Part shown: positions 16,685-25,826 of the stretch, piece after piece
How the letters are laid out: every line of letters begins with the position of its first letter
How positions within the stretch are numbered: the first letter of the stretch is position 1
NCBI RefSeq assembly: GCF_000293805.1
Contig: NZ_AMBZ01000006.1
Coordinates: forward strand, 372,001 to 436,000
From: Paenibacillus alvei DSM 29
GTDB taxonomy: Bacteria > Bacillota > Bacilli > Paenibacillales > Paenibacillaceae
DNA: 64,000 nt
Direction of reading: 5' to 3'
The notes under the pieces: model-generated
The model's database searches: none
Told to the model about the DNA's origin: nothing
What the model saw: the letters and a program-made list of their open reading frames with translations, nothing else
Position numbers and translations under genes: made by a program

Positions 16685-17358
16685 CAGGTTTCCTTCTCGT
16701 TTTTGGGAGTATGATTGCGCAAATGCAAATAAACGGTATGTTTCGAAATTTTCAACATATTTGCCACGATAGTAGCCGCATCTCTCATATTAAACACTCC
16801 CCGATCATACAAAAGACCGATAATGTGCTTATTTCGATTTGCATGCGATATGTCAGGAGAAGCATCCACCGCTTCAATCGTCAGCTCTATCATTTCAAGA
16901 ATCATATCCTCAATGGATGATGCAAAATTCTCCTCCTGTGCTCTTATTTCAAGACCCGCTTGCGGTAAAAAAGTTTGAAGAAATCCAGAAAACGATTCAT
17001 CCAAGTTTATGTTAATGCACATAAAACCAATAATTTTGCCAGCTTCACCACGAATGGCTATCATACTTGATTTCATTGAGCGGTTGTTCTTGCTTTTGGT
17101 AAAATAACTGATCGCTTGCTTTGCTTCAGAGCACTTAATCTCACTCAACATCTGCAAGGCCATATTCGTAATCGGGACTCCTAATTCTCTGCCCGTATGA
17201 TGCCCGTTCGCGATTTTGATGACGGTATTTTGATAGTCTTCCAAGCTATGCAGTACAATCTCGCTGGCATCTCCCAAATAATCGGCCAAGCCTTCCACGA
17301 TGGAGTAATAGGATTGCAATATCGCCCGATCATATTCCGTAAAATTCTTATTCTTCAT
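16684..17358 (-). CDS. YheO/DauR-type transcriptional regulator
   Basis: 224 residues. The first 125 are a YheO-like PAS domain (DRAILQSYYSIVEGLADYLGDASEIVLHSLED... IIGFMCININLD) and the last 60 a HTH_22 domain (RGVFNMRDAATIVANMLKISKHTVYLHLRN). AAAGGAGG precedes ATG 17358. Relatives control amino-acid racemase or catabolic genes. Here it follows a serine transporter and serine dehydratase, so it may respond to serine; that is inference. A second member, cut by an insertion sequence, lies at the other end of the island. Confidence 0.88.
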   Translation of the reverse strand: MKNKNFTEYDRAILQSYYSIVEGLADYLGDASEIVLHSLEDYQNTVIKIANGHHTGRELGVPITNMALQMLSEIKCSEAKQAISYFTKSKNNRSMKSSMIAIRGEAGKIIGFMCININLDESFSGFLQTFLPQAGLEIRAQEENFASSIEDMILEMIELTIEAVDASPDISHANRNKHIIGLLYDRGVFNMRDAATIVANMLKISKHTVYLHLRNHTPKNEKET

Positions 17359-17463
17359 CGTTGGTAATCCTCCTTTCTATGAATATAGTTGCCAATAGAA
17401 CTGATTGACTCAACATTTGTTCATTTAATTAACCAATTTATCAGTCCGTTCGGAAAAATGTAA

Positions 17464-17498
17464 AAGAGGCTCCAAAGTCAGCTTGGGCAGAGCCTCTT
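17464..17498 (-). terminator. Hairpin with perfect 9-bp stem
   Basis: AAGAGGCTC/GAGCCTCTT, followed on the minus strand by TTTTACATTTTT. It lies between the serine transporter and the regulator gene. Confidence 0.65.
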
Positions 17499-17641
17499 GT
17501 CTAAGTTATTCCCTTACCCAGTAGCATGAACGAGTACAACTGAAAAACTCCAGCTAAGACGGAATATTCATGCGACTAGGTTAAAGCCCCGATTCATCTC
17601 ATGATTGAAATCACGAATGAATCGACAAATCAAATAATAAG

Positions 17642-17685
17642 AGAGCTTTCTTAGATGGCAATGACAAGCCACCTGATCAAGCTCT
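17642..17685 (-). terminator. Hairpin right after the serine transporter
   Basis: Arms AGAGCTT/AAGCTCT with inner TGGC/GCCA pairing, 12 bases past the transporter stop, with a T-rich stretch after it on the minus strand. Confidence 0.55.
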
Positions 17686-17697
17686 AAAGATATTAAA

Positions 17698-19020
17698 TTA
17701 GAATAATGCTTTCAAACTTGCTAGGACAGTGAGAATGCCCACAACAGTGACAAAAACATTGCTAAGTTTTCCTTTGTATTTAGCTAGTGCAGGAACTTTA
17801 TTGATCGCATACATTGGCAAGAGACACAAAATAGCAGCAACTAGCGGTCCGCTGAGAGTATCTATAATTCCAAGAATGCTTGGATTTGCATAAGCGGCAT
17901 ACCAGCATGTTAATACTACAAAAACAAGAATCGCTCTCTTAACTGTTTTTTCTTTTAGGTCTTTTCCGCGCGATTTACCGGCCGAGATAATCATGTCACG
18001 CATTACCTCGTATACTCCTACATAATGGCCAAGAAAGGACTTTGTTACGGCCACAAACGCAATAATAGGAGCTGCAATCGCGATTAGAGGCGAATTAAGC
18101 CGATTGGCAAGGTATGAAAGTATTGATAAATTCTGTTCTTTTGCCATTACAAGATCATCTGGAGTCAAACTCAAGACACTGCTCCAAACAAAGAACATAA
18201 CAACTATGAAAGTCATGATATAACAAACTTTTTGTATTTGAGAACATTTGGCGTCAGTAGCTTGTATTCCATAAGTTTGTCTCTGTTTCATAACAAATGA
18301 CGATATCATAGGAGAATGATTAAACGAAAATACGATAATCGGCAAAATCAACCATATCATATTGAAGTATCCTCCTACTCCTGTTGGAGCAGTAGAAACA
18401 CTTGAAAAACTAAGCATCGATGTATTCCACTGTGGAATTAAAGATATTGAGATAAAAAGCAGCGAAGCTATAAAAGGATATACTAGCATACTCATTACCT
18501 TTACAGTAATATCTTGACCAAAATTCAGTATAGCTATAAGACCGAGTACTAATACAAGCGATAAAATGGCTCTTGGCGGCTCATTCATGTGCAATTGATT
18601 CACGATAAAACTGCTTGCAGTATTTGTTAGTGCAACCGAATACATCAGCACGATAATATAAATCGATAAGAAAAATACGATGTTAAATATTATACTTGCC
18701 TTATTACCGAAATACTCTCTTATCGTACCTGTAATCCCTTCATCAGCAGAATTGGAAGCGTATATCATTTTAGCAAGCGCCCTATGCGAGTAGTACATGA
18801 CAGGGAATGCAAGTATTGTAATTAACAATAATGATAATAAACCTCCTGCTCCCGCATTAATAGGTAAAAAGAGTACGCCTGCTCCAATTGCTGTTCCAAA
18901 AAGGCCCAATGCCCAGGTGGTATCTTGCTTGTGCCACTTTTTAGGATCTGGATATTTTTCGATTTTCCCTGTAGTATCTTCAGCAGTAAATTCAAGTTTT
19001 TCCGCTGTATTCCCATTCAT
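17698..19020 (-). CDS. HAAAP-family serine/threonine transporter, SdaC-like
   Basis: A 440-residue integral membrane protein with about 11 helices. The family signature is visible: TTWALGLFGTAIGAGVLFLPINAGAGG in helix 1, FNHSPMISSFV in the middle and FLGHYVGVYEVM near helix 8. Members import serine or threonine with protons. AAAGGAGG lies 8 bases before ATG 19020. It lies downstream of sdaAA/sdaAB on the same strand, giving an uptake-plus-deamination set. Codon use is AT-rich like the rest of the island. Confidence 0.9.
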   Translation of the reverse strand: MNGNTAEKLEFTAEDTTGKIEKYPDPKKWHKQDTTWALGLFGTAIGAGVLFLPINAGAGGLLSLLLITILAFPVMYYSHRALAKMIYASNSADEGITGTIREYFGNKASIIFNIVFFLSIYIIVLMYSVALTNTASSFIVNQLHMNEPPRAILSLVLVLGLIAILNFGQDITVKVMSMLVYPFIASLLFISISLIPQWNTSMLSFSSVSTAPTGVGGYFNMIWLILPIIVFSFNHSPMISSFVMKQRQTYGIQATDAKCSQIQKVCYIMTFIVVMFFVWSSVLSLTPDDLVMAKEQNLSILSYLANRLNSPLIAIAAPIIAFVAVTKSFLGHYVGVYEVMRDMIISAGKSRGKDLKEKTVKRAILVFVVLTCWYAAYANPSILGIIDTLSGPLVAAILCLLPMYAINKVPALAKYKGKLSNVFVTVVGILTVLASLKALF

Positions 19021-19381
19021 ATGATAATTCCTCCTTTGTATACTGGTTAACTACTTTATCATTTCCTCTCCTTTAAAAAAGCAGATTCACTCCAGATTGC
19101 TTCCAGGATGAACCTTTTTGTAGCAACAATAGACATACTGCTGTAAAGATCAAATCTTAAGTTGTTTGCGTTTACAAAACCAATTAATTTAATATATTAC
19201 ATTATATAGCAATGATAGATATCGATTTACACTCCTCTCATCCTTGCAAGAGCATTGGAGAATGGGTCTTAACAATTGTTATCTTTTTCACAAAGTATAG
19301 TTTGTAATCTTATTTTGAGCTATTAGCTCTTACATTTCAATATAATTATTATAATTTTTTTACTATATTTATATTTTAATC
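19021..19381. other. AT-rich intergenic stretch, 361 bases
   Basis: It separates sdaAA from the transporter and probably carries the transporter's own promoter. Next to the transporter it contains a second ribosome-like site before a three-codon micro-frame. A small AGAGC/GCTC hairpin lies downstream of sdaAA. No gene is supported. Confidence 0.4.
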
Positions 19382-20272
19382 TTATTTTCTAGTAACCTTT
19401 TCTTCGAAAATTTTGTTTTTAATAGCAATTCCTGTGGGGGTGGCTGCAATTCCGCCTAAACCTGTCTCTCTTAATTCGCGAGGCATCTGTCTTCCTACTA
19501 TGAACATCGCTTCAATTACTTCATCAGCATTGATGATGTTGGTTACGCCCGCTAATGCAATATCCGCTGCTACTAAGGCATTAGCCGTTCCAATAGCATT
19601 TCTCTTTACACAAGGAACTTCTACCAAGCCTGCAACCGGATCACAAACTAAACCGAGTAAATTTTGCAGTGCAGTTGAGAAAGCGTCAGAAGATTGCTGA
19701 GGTGTTCCTCCGGCAGCTTCTACTGCTGCTGCTGCTGCCATTGCTGAGGCACTACCTACTTCAGCTTGACATCCTCCGAAGGCTCCGGAAATACAAGCAT
19801 TATTTGCTACTATCATTCCTAATAAAGCTGAAGTGAATAGAAAATGAACCTTGTCTTCATGACTTAACTGTAAACTATCTTGAATACTAAACAGTACTCC
19901 CGGGATTGTCCCACTTGCACCTGCAGTTGGAGTTGCACAAATAACTCCCATCGACGCATTTACTTCATTAACTCCGATAGCGTTTTGGACCCCAAGCATC
20001 ATCAAATCTCCAGAAAGGGTTTTTCCACTTTCACGATATTGTTTTATTTTAACAGCATCCCCTCCGGATAAACCAGTCGGAGAAAAAACTCCGTTGCCCT
20101 CAGCGCTTTTCTTTACAGCATTCTCCATAGTCACTAAATTTCTTTCCATTTTCTTCCAAACTTCTTCATAAGAAGTTTTAGTTTGCTCGATTTCCTGCTC
20201 GATTGCTAATTCATAAATTGGCTTTTTCCTTTGATTAGCTGCATCGATAATTTCCTTTATAGTCATGTACAT
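19382..20272 (-). CDS. sdaAA: L-serine dehydratase, iron-sulfur type, alpha subunit
   Basis: 296 residues that with SdaAB convert L-serine to pyruvate and ammonia using a 4Fe-4S cluster. Conserved blocks are visible: SMGVICATPTAGASGTIPGVLF, NNACISGAFGGCQAEVGSASAMAAAA and VCDPVAGLVEVPCVKRN, which include the cluster cysteines. It starts at or near 20272 (MTIKEII follows), 22 bases after the sdaAB stop, so the two subunits form an operon. Confidence 0.95.
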   Translation of the reverse strand: MYMTIKEIIDAANQRKKPIYELAIEQEIEQTKTSYEEVWKKMERNLVTMENAVKKSAEGNGVFSPTGLSGGDAVKIKQYRESGKTLSGDLMMLGVQNAIGVNEVNASMGVICATPTAGASGTIPGVLFSIQDSLQLSHEDKVHFLFTSALLGMIVANNACISGAFGGCQAEVGSASAMAAAAAVEAAGGTPQQSSDAFSTALQNLLGLVCDPVAGLVEVPCVKRNAIGTANALVAADIALAGVTNIINADEVIEAMFIVGRQMPRELRETGLGGIAATPTGIAIKNKIFEEKVTRK

Positions 20273-20294
20273 AAATTTCTCACCCCTAATCTAA

Positions 20295-20992
20295 TTAAAG
20301 AATAATGATATTAGCTGCACTGCTAGAATTTCGCAATTCCTTCTGAACATCACTAGATAATTGAGAATCCACATCAAATTGATATAAATATTTCCCTGAC
20401 TTTTCCAAACTATTAAAATTGTTAATTTCCACATTATATTGTTTAAAGATCCTGCGTAATATAAATTCAAGGTCATCCCTCTCGGAAATCGCTATAATAA
20501 CCGGCAATGGCCCTTGAAGATGTAAGCTAAACCCATCAATTTCTATATGTTTAATTTCGATTAATCCGCCACCGACTGAAGTTCCCATTGTTCTAATACT
20601 TCGATTTTCATCCTCCAGATAAATATCTGCAGTATTCGGATGACCGGCAGGACTATCACCTGCTTCTTCTAAAAATGTAATGTCAATTCCTTTAGATTCT
20701 GCTATTTCAATAGCATCAGGTACCCTACTATCATCGGCAGCAAATCCTAATATACCGGCAATAATTGCAAAATCAGTTCCGTGTCCTTTATGGGTTTCAG
20801 CAAATGATTCATAATACTTTACTACAACTTTTTTGGGAAGACCTTGAAATAATTTATTGGCAACTGTTCCAATAGCTAAGGCACCTGCAGTATGTGAACT
20901 GGAGGGGCCAATCATAATCGGGCCAATCACATCAAAACAACTTTTGTAATTAACAACCTTTTTTCTTTAACAGGTACTAATTTCATGTTCAT
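20295..20992 (-). CDS. sdaAB: L-serine dehydratase beta subunit, frame broken near the start
   Basis: The main frame from GTG 20930 reads VIGPIMIGPSSSHTAGALAIG, the SdaAB signature, and continues through FAETHKGHGTDFAI to an ACT-like end. The residues upstream in the same frame (NYKSCFD) are also family-conserved, but that frame meets a stop with no start codon. A strong start (GGAGG, ATG 20992) lies one base out of phase. One extra A in the A6 run at 20959-20964 would join them into a 232-residue protein. Alternatively the 21-codon leader overlaps GTG 20930 by GTGA and couples translation. Confidence 0.8.
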
Positions 20993-21763
20993 ATAAGTTT
21001 CCTCCCCATAGTTGCCGTACCAGTTACTAGTATTACCAATCTAAAATAAGTTGTAATTATTCCAGTAATTAATCTGCAATAACTTGTTTCAAAAGTAGGG
21101 ACCGGACTACGATAATGTCAGCTTGAGTAAGAGGTTCAACAGCGACAGAAACTTTAATAACAGTTATTACTAAATCTCATTTTCCGGTGTCATTCTAACT
21201 AAAGGAATAATAGCGCCATGTAAGGGTTTTCAAAAGTAACACTAAGAATCATCAATTCCTTTCTTAGTACTAATTGATATTGAATACTTGGATAAATTAT
21301 CGTTGCAATCAATGCCATCAAAACAACGATCATTTTCTAATCCTTCTCAATAAATTGAAATAATTTATTACAGTGATTATTTTTTATTACTACACAGACA
21401 GAGTACCACATAGATAATCGTGAAGTCAAACAAATGATAATAAATTATTTTTATGGTAATTTATTATTACAAATTTAATTTTTTCTCCCTTTTAAAATTC
21501 TACAAAACTTGTTATAAGTTATATTAGGGTTATCTATTTTGGATGCTGGCTTCTTCATTAAACGAAATCCTTGTCGCTAAAAGACCGAAGTTTGGTTGGC
21601 TATAGCAGAAAAAAGAAGAATGCACCCATGTACGAGAAGTAAAGCGCATCTTTTATCGAAAGGGATGAATAAATTTTTACTCAACCCTGGAATTGAATAT
21701 GAATTCGCAAGCAATTTCATAGTGAATAAAATTCAGGAATAACGGATAAGGAGGAATACTTAA
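20993..21763. other. AT-rich intergenic region with gene-like relics
   Basis: 771 bases between sdaAB and the divergent regulator. It should hold both promoters. On the minus strand, pieces at about 21060-21340 look protein-like but are broken by stops and shifts: MIVVLMALIATIIYPS, then GAIIPLVRMTPENEI, then VIKVSVAVEPLTQADI. I cannot name the ancestor. No riboswitch was recognised. Confidence 0.4.
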
Positions 21764-21930
21764 ATGGATAATGAACTATTTCGACACTACCAAAATATAA
21801 TGAATTATTTCGGGGAAATTTTGGGGTCTAATTATGAATTTGTATTACATGTTTTAAATCCTAATGGGGGCTCTCGTATCGGTCACATAGTCAATGGAGA
21901 CTTAAGTGGAAGATCTTTAAATGGCCCTTT

Positions 21931-21936
21931 AACTGA
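21931..21936. repeat. Target-site duplication, left copy
   Basis: AACTGA directly before the left inverted repeat of the element; the same six bases follow the right end at 23545-23550. Confidence 0.9.
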
Positions 21937-23544
21937 CTGGACAGTGAAAAGTTCTAACGCTTAAGAAGCCAGAAAATCGGCAGCAGAATCAGGTGTTTCT
22001 TGCTTGGAACGAATTATTTGGGTTATGGATAAGTGTGGATTTTGGGCAAACAGGCGAAAAATCGACTTGCGCAAATAAGCCGCTACCGTCGCTTCCGAGA
22101 CGATGGACTTGGACGGTGTACGCAAATAGCGGAAGAACAGCGCAGGCGTTTTACCGGAAAAGCGTAAAGCGATCAACTGCACGATGCCCGTGGCGATGAC
22201 GCTGCACATCACGAAGCCTTCGACGGCCTGAAGGGTCAACCGAATCCGATGCCGATCCGACTCGCTCTTCACTTGCTCCAGCGGATCGCTTTCGCCTTTG
22301 CGGCGGTAACGATTCAGCTTGGGCATCGATGCGCTCCAGAAGCGATAGCCGAATGCGCCGATCACTTGCTTCATTTCCCGAAACGTACATTCGATCTTGA
22401 ACCGGTAGCCGTACAATTCGACGATCTCCGCGGCCGTAAGCGACAGATCGGTACTGACGAGAATGGCAAGGCGGTCACCGTGTCGAACGAGAACAAAGCG
22501 CAGTTTCTGGTAGAGGCCTTGCCCCCATAACAAATCCAGGCACAGGAAGGAAACGATCTCTTCCTTGCCGTAGAGAGTCACGGTGGCGGTTTGAAAATCG
22601 GCTGCGCGCGTTTGGAACAACTCAGCCAGCTTCAGCATCTTGCCTTTCTTCGGCGGACGACCGGGCCCCGACTTCTTCGGTGCAGGCTTTTCGTAGGCAA
22701 CTGCATTCATTTTGGCTTTCGTAACGATGTGCATGGATCCATTGCCTTCGGCCAGCCGCTGCAGCGCGGGGATGGACAGGAAATACCGGTCCAGCAGGAG
22801 CAACGCTCCGCCGAAGGTACGCGCGGCGACGAAGGCCTGCTCGATCAGCTGCACAACATGGGAGCCATGGCGCTGCTCAGCATCGCCCGTCCAGTTGAAG
22901 ATGGCTTTCACACCGTCCTGCAAGTTTATGAACAAGGGCAGGCAGAACCACTTGTGCCGTGTGCCCGCCAGAATGCCGATGGCGCCAAACAGATGACCGA
23001 AGATGTATTCGCCCTTGGAGACATTTTCGGATTCCTGATGCAGCTTCTTCACGCCCGGCATATGCCGTCCTTCCTTGGCCTGCTTCACGCCGTCGCCGAC
23101 GAACACAACCCTTCCGCGCACGCGCATAAGCGGGGCCGAGCGGTTAACGACTCCCTGCCAAGCAAGCCGCATTGAATCCAATGACCATGCGGAGGAACGA
23201 AAGAAATGAAGCATCGATTCATAATGACGCGGATCGAGCGTCAGATCCCGGACGATGGAAGTGACACCGAGATGATCGGAACGGACCATCAAACCGACAA
23301 CGATGACTACGAACCACTCGAAGGCGGCGGCGCGCGAGAAACAAGCACGAAAGGCAGACAAAATCTCATTTATAAATTTCAACATGGTATGGTCGGTCGC
23401 GACGAAATCGGGTAAACTAACAGAGTAACCCTTTCTGCGATCTGATCTCCTTTCTGACTTAGGAACCGTAAGGATACCACAGATTCGTCCGATTGGGTTA
23501 TTTTTCTATGCGATCATTTTCAACGAGAACTTTTAACTGTCCAG
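21937..23544 (-). mobile_element. IS4-like insertion sequence, 1608 bp
   Basis: The ends are inverted repeats CTGGACAGTGAAAAGTTCT (left) and CTGGACAGTTAAAAGTTCT (right, complement), 18 of 19 matching. The flanks carry the 6-bp duplication AACTGA. One transposase gene fills the element. Its GC content is clearly above that of the AT-rich island it entered. Intact ends, an intact transposase and a perfect target duplication mean insertion was recent. Confidence 0.95.
21961..23385 (-). CDS. IS4-family DDE transposase
   Basis: 474 residues, uninterrupted. The RNase H-like core has the first Asp in VVFVGDGVKQAKEGR, the second in ALLLLDRYFLS and the Glu in YGYRFKIECTFREMK, which is the Y-(2)-R-(3)-E-(6)-K signature of the IS4 superfamily. 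It ends 24 bases from the left end of the element. A clear ribosome site before ATG 23385 is not visible, as is common for transposases kept at low expression. Confidence 0.92.
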   Translation of the reverse strand: MLKFINEILSAFRACFSRAAAFEWFVVIVVGLMVRSDHLGVTSIVRDLTLDPRHYESMLHFFRSSAWSLDSMRLAWQGVVNRSAPLMRVRGRVVFVGDGVKQAKEGRHMPGVKKLHQESENVSKGEYIFGHLFGAIGILAGTRHKWFCLPLFINLQDGVKAIFNWTGDAEQRHGSHVVQLIEQAFVAARTFGGALLLLDRYFLSIPALQRLAEGNGSMHIVTKAKMNAVAYEKPAPKKSGPGRPPKKGKMLKLAELFQTRAADFQTATVTLYGKEEIVSFLCLDLLWGQGLYQKLRFVLVRHGDRLAILVSTDLSLTAAEIVELYGYRFKIECTFREMKQVIGAFGYRFWSASMPKLNRYRRKGESDPLEQVKSESDRHRIRLTLQAVEGFVMCSVIATGIVQLIALRFSGKTPALFFRYLRTPSKSIVSEATVAAYLRKSIFRLFAQNPHLSITQIIRSKQETPDSAADFLAS

Positions 23545-23550
23545 AACTGA
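23545..23550. repeat. Target-site duplication, right copy
   Basis: AACTGA directly after the right inverted repeat, pairing with 21931-21936. Confidence 0.9.
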
Positions 23551-24213
23551 CTATGCAAAAAAATTAATCAACGAAAAAGTATATTTAAATAAGGATTATG
23601 TTGTAGATTATATTGGAGAAGGACCAAGAGGTAAAAAATTCCGTTCATCAACTTTATTTATAAAAGATCGTGAAGGTCAATTACAAGGTCTTTTATGTAT
23701 AAATTTTGATGCGGATGCCTATAGGAAAGTTGCAAAGGATATATTAAAATTGGCCAATCTAAGTTCAGATATAGAACTAATTGAACAGGAAACTGACCAG
23801 GAACAACCTATTGAGAAACTTACCGATAATATTCGTAATATCATCTATGCAGTAATAGATAAAGATATATTAGAATCCGGCGCTCAGTTATCACCTGAAC
23901 AAAAGAAACTTGCTATTTTAAAATTAAAAGAATATGGGGTATTTGAAGTTAAAGGTACAATAAATGAAGTTGCTGAAATAATGGGAATGTCGGAATCAAG
24001 TGTGTATCGTTATCATCAAATGATATCTCGCAACGACAAGTAGCCCCAATCGAACCAAAACAATAAATCGAGCAATACTGTTTCTAGTAATCTAAAAATG
24101 GACCACAGTAGTTTGAAAAGAGGAGATTAAGAAACGAATAAAAGCCTTGGATCAATCTGAGGCCACTGAAGCACTTTCGTTTTCCTAAACCAAATTAAAA
24201 TAGAGCGAAACAA

Positions 24214-24253
24214 AAGACGACTATTATTCTATTTATGGGAAAATAGTCGTCTT
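24214..24253. terminator. Terminator with perfect 12-bp stem
   Basis: AAGACGACTATT/AATAGTCGTCTT, with TTTTGTTT following on the minus strand. It probably ends the acetyltransferase gene at 24323. Confidence 0.75.
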
Positions 24254-24322
24254 CCTATTACAGCTATAATCTCACTATAATCTCTGATCGACCTCATGAT
24301 ATCAATAGTGCTTCAAATTAAC

Positions 24323-24895
24323 TTACTTTGCTGAGTTACAATATCTCTCCCGATATTCACGTGCCAGCATACTCATCATAATTGAATCGTGGTATTTGTG
24401 ATTGTAGTACAGCGCCTCTCGCTGAACTCCTTCTTGAACGAATCCAATTTTTTCATACGCTCGAACCGCTCTTGCATTGTATGAAAATACAACCAATTCA
24501 ATTCGATTGAGGTTCATCATTCCAAAGCCATAATCCAACATGAGAATCATCGCCTCTGAACCGTATCCTTGTCCACAGTCCTCTTCCGCAAATATCGCAA
24601 TGCGTACGTGGCCGCTCCGATTCGATGAATCCATATCCATAATCGCAATTTCTCCGATTGGCCTGTCATCATCCTGCAGCGCTATAACAAATTGAATTCG
24701 TTCGCCATCCGATGCGATTCGCTCCAAATAGCTCTGCAGAACTTCTTTAGAAAACAACTTCTTCGTACCTGTCAATCGGCTTGACTCCGTTAAGAGCATC
24801 GCCTCATAGTACCATTCCACATCATCGCCTGAAAATGGACGCAAGTATATTCTTTTCCGGTTATACCTTTGCATGAATTGTGCATTATGCTTCAC
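24323..24895 (-). CDS. GNAT N-acetyltransferase, RimJ/RimL type
   Basis: 190 residues: RIYLRPFSGDDVEWYYEAM at the N-terminus, VRIAIFAEEDCGQGYGSEAMILML as the acetyl-CoA loop, VVFSYNARAVRAYEKIGFVQEG as motif B and HDSIMMSMLAREY at the end. The start is GTG 24895 with AAAGG upstream. It follows a phosphatase gene on the same strand by 39 bases, so the two may be co-transcribed. The substrate is unknown. Confidence 0.87.
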   Translation of the reverse strand: MKHNAQFMQRYNRKRIYLRPFSGDDVEWYYEAMLLTESSRLTGTKKLFSKEVLQSYLERIASDGERIQFVIALQDDDRPIGEIAIMDMDSSNRSGHVRIAIFAEEDCGQGYGSEAMILMLDYGFGMMNLNRIELVVFSYNARAVRAYEKIGFVQEGVQREALYYNHKYHDSIMMSMLAREYRERYCNSAK

Positions 24896-24934
24896 CGTCT
24901 TTGCCTTTGCTTAAATTTGAAATAGACAAAATAT

Positions 24935-25573
24935 TTAATCTTGCAAGATAGTTTTATAGTGACTCGTATCTCCGTGCCGCACAATGACGACCTTTTCCCC
25001 TTCTAGCTCAATCTCTACCTGACTTAAACTTGCGGGCTGAATATATGGCGGATCCCAAAGTGCCTCGGACAGACGATGCTCAAAGTAGGCCATGAGCGTT
25101 TTGACGACCACAGTATGTGTAACTACTAGAATCGATTTGCCTGGATTGTCAGCAATAATAGATTGAACGTAAGGCAGTACCCGATTGCGAAGCTCTTCGA
25201 ACGTTTCGCCATTCTCCGACTTGTACGCAGCCGGCTCATACCAGAATGCTTCAAACTGCTCTGGATAGGTGCGCTCCAGCACCGCTGCAAGCTGGCCTTC
25301 CCAATCTCCCAAATGTAATTCCTTCAGTGCATCACTGCTGATCATCGGGATATCCCGCTCCCCGCGAATGAGCCGTGCCGTCATATCTGTTCTGCCGCTG
25401 CTGCTGGCATAAATGCAATCAATCGGGGTATCCTTCATCGCTTCACCTAGCCATTGTGCCTGACTGACTCCAAGCGTTGTTAATGGCGAATCCATATGAC
25501 CCTGCATGCGTCGTTCAACGTTCCATTCCGTTTCCCCGTGGCGGACAATATATAATGTCGTCTTCTTACTCAT
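24935..25573 (-). CDS. Histidine phosphatase family protein
   Basis: 212 residues of the phosphoglycerate-mutase-like superfamily. The catalytic loop is YIVRHGETEWN (R11, H12), with the proton donor region LGDWEG and the second histidine in VVTHTVVVKT. The enzyme is likely a broad phosphatase of the PhoE/CobC type rather than a glycolytic mutase; the substrate is unknown. TAGGAG precedes ATG 25573. Confidence 0.92.
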   Translation of the reverse strand: MSKKTTLYIVRHGETEWNVERRMQGHMDSPLTTLGVSQAQWLGEAMKDTPIDCIYASSSGRTDMTARLIRGERDIPMISSDALKELHLGDWEGQLAAVLERTYPEQFEAFWYEPAAYKSENGETFEELRNRVLPYVQSIIADNPGKSILVVTHTVVVKTLMAYFEHRLSEALWDPPYIQPASLSQVEIELEGEKVVIVRHGDTSHYKTILQD

Positions 25574-25826
25574 GAGATCACTCCTATTCGTAAGCAGTTA
25601 CTTGCTCAAAAATTCCTTTTTCCAAATAAAGCTACATCGGCCGTATACCCAATGCATATCGAAATCGGTACGACAGTAATCTGGCAGAAATATAGCATAA
25701 CCCGATCTGAGATATTCATTATCCTGGATCGGGCTATTCACAAGTCATTCCATTATTATACATATGAGTGCAGCATAAGAGGTTACAAATTCGTTGTTAG
25801 GAGGTACAACAAGCTTGTTCGCTCGC

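Larger units (their letters stand above)
21764..24043 (+). pseudogene. YheO-type regulator disrupted by an insertion sequence
   Basis: The 5' part (21764-21936) encodes MDNELFRHYQNIMNYFGEIL...GPLTD, a YheO PAS start. The 3' part (23551-24043) continues YAKKLINEKVYLN..., then IKDREGQLQGLLCINFD, and a C-terminal HTH (VKGTINEVAEIMGMSESSVYRY). Removing the element and one copy of its 6-bp target duplication restores one frame of 221 residues without change, matching the 224-residue paralogue at 16684-17358. The gene is divergent from sdaAB, the expected place for its regulator. Confidence 0.92.

Noticed and set aside
20927..20992. Programmed -1 frameshift at a canonical A-AAA-AAG slippery site in sdaAB
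   Set aside because: The run is in the wrong phase relative to the upstream frame for the classical heptamer, and identical breaks occur in other genes, so a missing base is more likely.
22249..23415. Long plus-strand frames opposite the transposase gene
   Set aside because: They are antisense shadows of the GC-rich transposase; they lack ribosome sites and protein-family features.
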